Shown in pieces: positions 1 through 4,143 of a stretch of 5,374 nucleotides of DNA. The number at the start of each line of letters is the position of its first letter. The first letter of the stretch is position 1. Origin of the DNA: an uncultured Eubacteriales bacterium (GTDB taxonomy: Bacteria; Bacillota; Clostridia; Oscillospirales; Acutalibacteraceae). The position numbers and the translations under genes are program-made. Location: positions 1 through 5,374 of the forward strand of contig CAKUZC010000079.1 of assembly GCA_934718145.1 (NCBI GenBank), in the 5' to 3' direction. The notes beneath the pieces were generated by a model. It was given only the letters and a program-made list of their open reading frames with translations. It was not told where the DNA came from and searched no databases.

Positions 1-231
1 ATCGTTACATATTTTAATGAGTTTTTTGTTTCGGGAAATATGCCGTGGCAGATGATTTGTAGTTTAGTATTGGGAATAATTATGTCTGTGTCTTACAAAC
101 TCGATTTACCTAAACACCTTGGTCTTAAATCTACTATTCCATATATTGGTAGTATTCTAACTGGGATTTTAATTTCTCGGGGGAGTAATTATCTTTTTGA
201 TATTTTGAAAGTTATCACTAATGGAAAATAA
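1..231 (+). CDS. Small holin-like membrane protein, 3' end only
   Basis: The reading frame is open from the first base of the window to the TAA at 229-231, giving at least 76 residues, so the true start probably lies upstream. The first internal ATG, at 40, has only a weak GGGA before it and is not a convincing start. Two hydrophobic stretches are visible: one around MICSLVLGIIMSVSY and one around YIGSILTGILISRG, followed by SNYLFDILKVI. The glycine-rich second helix with TGILISRGSNYL near the C-terminus resembles small holin-like membrane proteins found in Firmicute phages and mobile elements (recalled pattern, not searched). It would sit in the cytoplasmic membrane. It converges on the neighbouring surface-protein gene and ends just before a strong hairpin. 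It could equally be an unrelated small membrane protein; the family call is tentative, the coding call is fairly firm. Confidence 0.6.
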   Translation: MVTYFNEFFVSGNMPWQMICSLVLGIIMSVSYKLDLPKHLGLKSTIPYIGSILTGILISRGSNYLFDILKVITNGK

Positions 232-232
232 A

Positions 233-262
233 GGCTCGCTAAATTAGCAAGCCCGATTTTTT
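233..262. terminator. Shared, probably bidirectional Rho-independent terminator
   Basis: The arms GGCTCGCTA (233-241) and TAGCAAGCC (245-253) pair with one C-A mismatch around a 3-base loop, and TTTTTT follows at 257-262. On the plus strand this ends the holin-like gene, whose stop codon is immediately adjacent. On the minus strand the same hairpin lies about 17 bases past the stop of the 624-residue surface protein and is followed by TTTATTTT, so it likely serves both converging genes. Confidence 0.85.
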
Positions 263-270
263 ATTTAAAA

Positions 271-387
271 TTAAACTATAGATTTTTTCTTTTTATCGTA
301 AACGATTATTCCCAACATTGATAACGCACTTGCTGCGAATAAGGAATACCATACGAAAATATTACTTGTGTCTCCAGTTTTAGGATT
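271..387 (-). other. Cell-wall sorting signal (NPKTG, membrane helix, KKKKSIV) of the 624-residue protein
   Basis: NPKTG is encoded at 373-387, followed by a helix of about 22 hydrophobic residues and a KKKK tail at the stop codon. NPKTG departs from the canonical LPxTG. It resembles the SPKTG/PPKTG signals used by class B-type sortases in some Clostridia such as Clostridioides difficile (family knowledge). No sortase gene is in the window, so the enzyme must be encoded elsewhere. Confidence 0.85.
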
Positions 388-2145
388 GTTTGAATTTTCG
401 GTTTCATTGACCTCAAAATTTATACTAACTTCGCCGTCTGTGTAAACAAAAGTAATTTTATGCTCACCCTCGGAAAGCGTTTTAAGATACTCATTTTTTA
501 AAGTTACGATTGTTGAACCTGAGGCAGATGTATAGCTTTCTTTATCAACCCACTCATCGTCGACTTTAACACCGACAAATTTTGATAAATCTCCATTGAT
601 ACGGAAAGTCAATGGTTCGTCGCTGTTCTGAATCCAGGAACTGTTTGCTCCTTCAATTACTTTATAGTCAGATACTGTACCGGATACTTCTGGTGTCATG
701 GCCAGATCGGTAATGACCCACATGGTGCCGTCGGAACCATCGCTCGTATCGCCTTCATAGCGCTTGTAATTCACAAATTCGCCGTTGATTTTCAGTTTGG
801 TATTGGGTCCGAATACATAGCGGTCACCATGAATAGTTGTTACATACACACCATAATGATAGGTCTTTCCGGCTTCAAAAGCGGTGAATTTGTTCTCATA
901 AAAATTACCGAAGTCTGTAGACATCGCGCCGGTTTTGCTGTCAAGCTCCCACCACTCACACCGGTATGCATATTCAGCGCCATCGGGCACCTTGCCGGTG
1001 AACACCGGTTTATCGCCGTCCTTAAATCTGACAGTGACATCGTTGATTTCTACCACGTCGATAGCGGTTGGCGTACCCGCGGGTGTCCAATGTGCTTTCA
1101 GGGTAATGTTCTTGGTGACATTTTCGGTAAAGGTATATTTTTCATCCTCCAGGTACCATCCGGTAAAATCATAGCCGGATTTCTTCGGGTCGGCGGGCTT
1201 AACTACTGGAGCATTCCGTAGCTTCTGCTCGAGCACAGCACTGCCGCCGTCAGAGTCAAAGTTCACGGTGAACTCATCAAATGAGTAAGGAGATACGCCA
1301 CAGTCTTCAAAGTTGCCTCCCGTTATAGTGACCACAGCCTTATCGTTTTTGCCATACACCGCGATGCCAATTCCACCTAGATCTACTTTGCAGCTTTTTA
1401 TAGTGCCACCAGTCATGGTAAAGCGACCATCTTTGTAAATATTTACCGCCCCGCCGTTAGCACCGGCAGAACAATTCTGAATGAGACCACCATTTAACTC
1501 AAAAGTGCCGCGCTGCTTGATAAATACCGCTCCACCGTCATCGCTGGCTTTGCAATTACCGATGGTGCCGCCGTTCATGATGAAGGTGCAACCGCTGCCT
1601 ATATCTACTGCACCACCGTCATCGCTGGCTTTGCAATTCATAATGGTGCCGCCATTCATAACGAACTTACCATACTTGATCGGTGTTTCCGTTACACCTG
1701 TGTTGGCTACATCCACGGCACCGCCGTCGCCATTGGCGTCCGTGCAGTTCACGATACTGCCGCTTTCCAAGGTCAGTGTGCCTCCCTTGACATTAAATCC
1801 GCAGTTCTTGTTCTGCCCATCGATTTTTCCGCCGGTACGGCTGTCCTCCACCGTCATGTTTCCGTTGCTGTGTACCAGAAATATATCCTCATCCGTCAAA
1901 CTGGAACTTAATGTATACCCGTTAAGATCCAGAGTCACAGTGCGCTCCACATCAAGACCTGTTGAAATCTCGATGTTCCCGCCCAGCTTGATTTCCGCAC
2001 GGTTCGTATCTTCTAATGCCTCCTCCAATTGTGTTGCATTGCTGACTGCTGAATCCTCTGCAAAGGCCGGAATCGGCACAAACGAGAATGCCATGCAAAG
2101 CGTAAAGAACATTGCTATAAATTTTCTTGACAATTTGGTTTTCAT
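271..2145 (-). CDS. Sortase-anchored surface protein with beta-helix, InlB-type B-repeat and X2-like domains
   Basis: A secreted, wall-anchored 624-residue protein, probably an adhesin or glycan-binding surface protein (inference). Residues 1-29 form a signal peptide (KTKLSRK, a hydrophobic core, then AFA before E30). Residues about 50-285 look like a right-handed beta-helix, including four exact 27-residue coils (161-268) of the type F-x-M-N-G-G-T-I-x-N-C-K-A-x-D-D-G-G-A-V. Residues 294-353 match the Listeria-Bacteroides (InlB B/Flg_new) repeat: VNFDSDGG, then GYDFTGWY, ending in LKAHW. Residues 361-485 are a domain shared with the neighbouring surface protein. Residues 487-580 look like an X2-type Ig-like domain (YKVIEGANSSW, then LTFRINGDLSKFVGVKVD). 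NPKTG at 587-591, a membrane segment at about 595-616 and KKKKSIV complete a sorting signal. No enzymatic motif is seen. The interior is strikingly GC-rich compared with both ends, suggesting acquisition by recombination. The start is supported by AGGAGG five bases upstream. The ligand is unknown. Confidence 0.93.
   Translation of the reverse strand: MKTKLSRKFIAMFFTLCMAFSFVPIPAFAEDSAVSNATQLEEALEDTNRAEIKLGGNIEISTGLDVERTVTLDLNGYTLSSSLTDEDIFLVHSNGNMTVEDSRTGGKIDGQNKNCGFNVKGGTLTLESGSIVNCTDANGDGGAVDVANTGVTETPIKYGKFVMNGGTIMNCKASDDGGAVDIGSGCTFIMNGGTIGNCKASDDGGAVFIKQRGTFELNGGLIQNCSAGANGGAVNIYKDGRFTMTGGTIKSCKVDLGGIGIAVYGKNDKAVVTITGGNFEDCGVSPYSFDEFTVNFDSDGGSAVLEQKLRNAPVVKPADPKKSGYDFTGWYLEDEKYTFTENVTKNITLKAHWTPAGTPTAIDVVEINDVTVRFKDGDKPVFTGKVPDGAEYAYRCEWWELDSKTGAMSTDFGNFYENKFTAFEAGKTYHYGVYVTTIHGDRYVFGPNTKLKINGEFVNYKRYEGDTSDGSDGTMWVITDLAMTPEVSGTVSDYKVIEGANSSWIQNSDEPLTFRINGDLSKFVGVKVDDEWVDKESYTSASGSTIVTLKNEYLKTLSEGEHKITFVYTDGEVSINFEVNETENSNNPKTGDTSNIFVWYSLFAASALSMLGIIVYDKKKKSIV
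406..687 (-). other. X2-like Ig-fold domain, membrane-proximal in the 624-residue protein
   Basis: Residues 487-580 contain YKVIEGANSSW, a beta-rich stretch ending in SKFVGVKVDDEWV, and then TIVTLKNEYLKTLSEGEH followed by KITFVYTDGE. This order is typical of X2-like domains found repeatedly just before the anchor in clostridial surface proteins. It probably acts as a rigid spacer or glycan-contacting module. The GC-rich to AT-rich switch of the gene falls inside this domain, near 600. Confidence 0.6.
691..1065 (-). repeat. Shared extracellular domain, single copy in the 624-residue protein
   Basis: Residues 361-485 align with two stretches of the neighbouring 480-residue protein. Shared landmarks in order are IDVVEIN, DGDKPVFTG, F-x-A-G-K-T-Y and NTKLKING. 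The pattern of an aromatic strand, an F-x-x-G-K-x-Y turn and a closing v-x-V/I-N-G resembles an unnamed beta-sandwich module common in Firmicute surface proteins. This copy is written in GC-rich codons while the neighbour's copies are AT-rich, although the protein sequences are clearly alike. Confidence 0.8.
1087..1266 (-). other. InlB B-repeat / Listeria-Bacteroides repeat domain
   Basis: Residues 294-353 show the diagnostic order VNFDSDGGSAV, P-x-x-P-K-K-S-G-Y-D-F-T-G-W-Y, a short linker with YTFTENVTKN, and LKAHW. This is the beta-grasp repeat known from internalin B and many Gram-positive surface proteins. It usually serves as an adhesion or spacer module. Only one copy is present here. 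Confidence 0.88.
1342..1665 (-). repeat. Four tandem 81-bp (27-residue) beta-helix coils
   Basis: Four in-frame units start at F161, F188, F215 and F242 of the 624-residue protein and are each exactly 81 bp. The consensus is F-x-M-N-G-G-T-I-x-N-C-K-A-x-x-x-G-G-A-V-x-I. A 26-base stretch is identical between two units (1532-1557 and 1613-1638, offset 81), showing recent duplication or ongoing homogenisation. Similar F-x-M-x-G-G-T-I and GGAV repeats are common in gut Firmicutes and loosely recall chlamydial Pmp repeats (FxxN and GGAI). Confidence 0.85.
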
Positions 2146-2156
2146 AATTTCCTCCT
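2146..2156 (-). promoter_or_regulatory. Ribosome binding site of the 624-residue surface protein
   Basis: Read on the minus strand, AGGAGG (2151-2156) lies five bases before the ATG at 2145. It is a full consensus Shine-Dalgarno and fixes the start codon. Confidence 0.88.
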
Positions 2157-2187
2157 CTTTTAATTTAAAATTTTGTGTATTTTGATT

Positions 2188-2223
2188 ATAAATAATTATA
2201 TATCAAAAATAAAAAATATGCAA
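2188..2223 (-). promoter_or_regulatory. Promoter of the 624-residue surface protein
   Basis: On the minus strand, TTGCAT (2218-2223) and TATAAT (2195-2200) are separated by 17 bases. The -10 box is perfect and the -35 box keeps only TTG of TTGACA, suggesting either help from an activator or a weak promoter. Transcription would start near 2188, giving a leader of about 43 bases. The same module occurs upstream of the 480-residue surface gene. Confidence 0.7.
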
Positions 2224-2284
2224 GCAGGCGAGTGCTACAACTCTTAAAATTTCTGTAGAGTAATTAAATCTATATTAATTTTAT

Positions 2285-2323
2285 AAAAACAAAAAATGAA
2301 TCCGCCAAAATATTATCGGCGGA
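2285..2323 (-). terminator. Rho-independent terminator of the 480-residue surface protein
   Basis: The arms TCCGCC (2301-2306) and GGCGGA (2318-2323) form a six-base-pair GC-rich stem with an 11-base loop. On the minus strand it is followed by TTCATTTTTTGTTTT. It begins about 15 bases past the stop codon at 2338, upstream of the next gene's promoter, and so separates the two surface genes into distinct transcripts. Confidence 0.82.
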
Positions 2324-2337
2324 AAATTTATTTAAAA

Positions 2338-2454
2338 TTAAACTATAGATTTTTTCTTTTTATTATAAACAGTTATTCCAAATACTATTAATGCACTTAC
2401 TGCGAATAAAGAAGTCCATAAAAATACATTGCTATTGTCTCCGGTTTTAGGATT
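2338..2454 (-). other. Cell-wall sorting signal (NPKTG, membrane helix, KKKKSIV) of the 480-residue protein
   Basis: NPKTG is encoded at 2440-2454, followed by the hydrophobic stretch VFLWTSLFAVSALIVFGI and KKKKSIV. It is the close counterpart of the signal at 271-387, and the last bases of the two genes, including the stop codon, are identical over 37 positions (260-296 and 2327-2363). Both proteins are presumably substrates of the same sortase. Confidence 0.85.
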
Positions 2455-3780
2455 GACTGTTTCACTATTATTAACTTGTTCTGTTTTTTCTTCAACATTT
2501 CTGGCTATAATTCCGTATTGACTTAAATGTGATGTTTCAAATACTATGTATCCGTCTTCTATTGTTGCGGGTATTGTTTCCTGTATTTCATCATCTGAAA
2601 TATAAACTATTTCATATTTGTTAAATCCTTTTAAGTCTTCCGGCAATGCAATTTTTACTTTCATTTTAGTATCACTGATTTTAACTACTTGACCATTTTC
2701 TAACAAGTTTATATCCACGATATACTTAACATTTTTATTTGCTAAATTTTCTGTAATTTCTACAGGTGTAACATCTAATTCGTAGTCTCCGCTGATTCCT
2801 TCTGCAAATTCAATTTTTGCTTTTGTTTCTCCTGTGCTTTGAATTTCTTTTACCGGTTCTGATTGTTCTGAAGATGTGGACATGGGTGCAATTGTTATTT
2901 TTGTTTTAACACTAAACGCTTGTTCATTATCATCACTCGCACGTGTAAATTCAACTTCTTGTCCATTGATTTTTAACTTAGTGTTTGATCCAAAAATCCA
3001 TCCTTCATCACTACCTGTTGCAGATGTTACAAGTGCTAATTCATAAGTATATCTTTTGTTTTTATCAAATGTAGTTATAAGTTTTCCGCCCCAGTAAGGA
3101 AGATGATCCTCATTATTAAACCAATCTACAGAGCTTATTCCTGCATCATTAGTTCTCCATGCTTCAAATACAAACTTATATCTAGTATCTGATATTGTTC
3201 CGGTAAATACTGGTTTATCACCATCATTAAATTTTAAAGTTGCATTATTAATTTCAACAACATCAATTTCTTGTTTTTGGACAGGTTGAGTTGGTTTTAT
3301 CGTTTTTATTGCAGTAACAAATAATCCTTTTTTATCCTTCGAAATACTTATCGAATTTGCTTTTTCGCTGTTTACATATACTTCTGTGTTGTCTGCAAAT
3401 GTATATCCATTTCTTGCTTTTAGAGAAATGCTATACATATACGTTTTTCCTTCTTCAAAAGTTGTTATTCTTTTGTCAGCTGAGACTTCATCGTTCTTGC
3501 TCTTATCAGAGTACCAATATTTTACTGGAACTGATTCGCCTTTTCCATTATTTTCCATTTGTTCCCAATATTCGTACTCTATGTCATAATAATATGCAGT
3601 GTCACCACCTCGTGTAGTCCAAGAATCTGGCTTATCTCCTGCATAATACTCAAATTTTACAGCTCCTATTTCTACTTTATTAATTTCTGTCTCTGCAAAT
3701 ATTGTTGCCGGAATAAATGAAAGTGTCATAAATAACATAAAAAACGTTGTAATAAATCTTCTTGTTATCTTATTTTTCAT
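2338..3780 (-). CDS. Sortase-anchored surface protein with duplicated extracellular domain
   Basis: A secreted, wall-anchored protein of 480 residues, paralogous at both ends to the 624-residue protein downstream. Residues 1-29 are a signal peptide (KNKITRR, a hydrophobic core, cleavage likely after IFA). Residues about 35-162 and 171-299 are two diverged copies of the shared domain; the second keeps IDVVEIN, DGDKPVFTG and NTKLKING, the first keeps F-E-E-G-K-T-Y and ARNGYTFADNTEVYVN. Residues about 320-428 form a membrane-proximal domain ending in YIVFETSHLSQYGIIA, like the ZU5-like modules that close with F-x-T-x-H-x-S-x-Y in many Gram-positive surface proteins. NPKTG (443-447), a membrane helix (about 451-471) and KKKKSIV follow. 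No beta-helix or catalytic motif is present. The gene is uniformly AT-rich, unlike its paralogue's interior. AGGAG eight bases before the ATG supports the start. Adhesion or surface structure is a plausible role; the ligand is unknown. Confidence 0.93.
   Translation of the reverse strand: MKNKITRRFITTFFMLFMTLSFIPATIFAETEINKVEIGAVKFEYYAGDKPDSWTTRGGDTAYYYDIEYEYWEQMENNGKGESVPVKYWYSDKSKNDEVSADKRITTFEEGKTYMYSISLKARNGYTFADNTEVYVNSEKANSISISKDKKGLFVTAIKTIKPTQPVQKQEIDVVEINNATLKFNDGDKPVFTGTISDTRYKFVFEAWRTNDAGISSVDWFNNEDHLPYWGGKLITTFDKNKRYTYELALVTSATGSDEGWIFGSNTKLKINGQEVEFTRASDDNEQAFSVKTKITIAPMSTSSEQSEPVKEIQSTGETKAKIEFAEGISGDYELDVTPVEITENLANKNVKYIVDINLLENGQVVKISDTKMKVKIALPEDLKGFNKYEIVYISDDEIQETIPATIEDGYIVFETSHLSQYGIIARNVEEKTEQVNNSETVNPKTGDNSNVFLWTSLFAVSALIVFGITVYNKKKKSIV
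2884..3270 (-). repeat. Shared extracellular domain, second copy in the 480-residue protein
   Basis: Residues 171-299, with IDVVEINNATLKF, DGDKPVFTG, F-D-K-N-K-R-Y-T-Y and NTKLKINGQEV. This copy is clearly closer to the single copy at 691-1065 than to the first copy in its own protein. That suggests it was exchanged between the two genes or is the ancestral form. Confidence 0.82.
3295..3678 (-). repeat. Shared extracellular domain, first (diverged) copy in the 480-residue protein
   Basis: Residues 35-162. The start KVEIGAVKFEYYAGDKP parallels VVEINNATLKFNDGDKP of the second copy, and FEEGKTYMYSISLKARNGY followed by NTEVYVN parallels the later part. It is rich in aromatic residues (YYYDIEYEYWE), which could form a binding face. 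Similarity is recognisable by eye but weaker than between the other two copies. Confidence 0.65.
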
Positions 3781-3793
3781 AACGTCATCTCCT
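3781..3793 (-). promoter_or_regulatory. Ribosome binding site of the 480-residue surface protein
   Basis: AGGAG (3789-3793, minus strand) precedes the ATG at 3780 with an eight-base spacer. It is the only well-placed Shine-Dalgarno for this start. A stronger GGAGG further up the leader (3849-3853) has no usable start codon after it. Confidence 0.82.
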
Positions 3794-3903
3794 ATTTAAA
3801 TCTTAGTTTCCTTAAGTACAAATAAGTAATTACAAAAATTTAATCTTACCTCCTTTTCAAAATTTAAAAGAAAAATCTTGCATGTATTTTGTGCTCTTTG
3901 CCT

Positions 3904-3938
3904 ATAAATAATTATATATTATAAATAAAAATATGCAA
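3904..3938 (-). promoter_or_regulatory. Promoter of the 480-residue surface protein
   Basis: On the minus strand, TTGCAT (3933-3938) and a perfect TATAAT (3911-3916) are separated by 16 bases. The -10 region lies in a 17-base block (3903-3919) identical to that at 2187-2203 before the other surface gene, and the -35 region lies in an identical 11-base block (3929-3939 and 2214-2224). Transcription would start near 3904 and give a leader of about 124 bases, far longer than the paralogue's. Confidence 0.7.
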
Positions 3939-4038
3939 GTGAAATTATATTAAAAATCAGGGAAGAGGCTGCCGGACATATATTTGAAAGTCAAATTAAG
4001 TCGAAAAAATTTTTAATAAGTTTATTATAATGAGCACA

Positions 4039-4078
4039 ATTAAAAGGATTCCAGCTTTAACACTGAAATCCTTTTAAT
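4039..4078 (-). terminator. Rho-independent terminator of the kinase gene
   Basis: A perfect 12-base-pair inverted repeat (ATTAAAAGGATT at 4039-4050, AATCCTTTTAAT at 4067-4078) continues after one mismatch with CAG/CTG around an 8-base loop. On the minus strand the descending arm itself ends in CCTTTTAATTG, so the T-tract is short and partly inside the stem. It lies 65 bases past the kinase stop codon and is the only hairpin before the next promoter. Confidence 0.72.
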
Positions 4079-4143
4079 ATTTTGTATTTGAGAAGTTATA
4101 AAGTTAAAACTTAAATAGCAAATTGCTACTCGTAAGCATTTAC

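Larger units (their letters stand above)
3781..4143. other. 363-base gene-free region between kinase and 480-residue surface gene
   Basis: From the right it holds a 65-base spacer after the kinase stop, the kinase terminator hairpin (4039-4078), about 100 bases (3940-4038) in which I recognise no gene, repeat or RNA, then the surface gene's promoter (3904-3938) and its leader of about 124 bases. The stretch at 3940-4038 contains a slightly GC-richer patch (GAGGCTGCCGGAC) in otherwise AT-rich DNA, with no evident function. Confidence 0.7.

Noticed and set aside
829..1221. Several shorter open frames on both strands across 829-1221
   Set aside because: They overlap the shared domain and InlB-type repeat in other frames, have no ribosome sites and show no domain or membrane pattern.
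1342..1665. Tandem 81-bp units as a CRISPR-like array
   Set aside because: The units are in frame, translate to a known type of beta-helix coil, and have no repeat-spacer alternation.
1481..2185. A 234-residue open frame on the plus strand opposite the GC-rich interior
   Set aside because: It is antisense to a clearly coding beta-helix region, has low-complexity Pro/Ser-rich content with periodicity mirroring the repeats, and no ribosome binding site. GC-rich repeats naturally keep the opposite frame open.
3357..3617. Plus-strand open frames opposite the first shared domain of the 480-residue protein
   Set aside because: Antisense shadows in AT-rich DNA, without ribosome sites or recognisable composition.
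3857..3883. Possible 8-residue leader peptide (MQDFSFKF) on the minus strand
   Set aside because: It lies in the right place in the leader but has no Shine-Dalgarno and no run of regulatory codons; chance is sufficient explanation.
4026..4031. Plus-strand TATAAT just before the 4039-4078 hairpin, suggesting a small RNA
   Set aside because: No -35 box at a suitable distance and no T-tract right after the hairpin on that strand; TATAAT is frequent in DNA this AT-rich.
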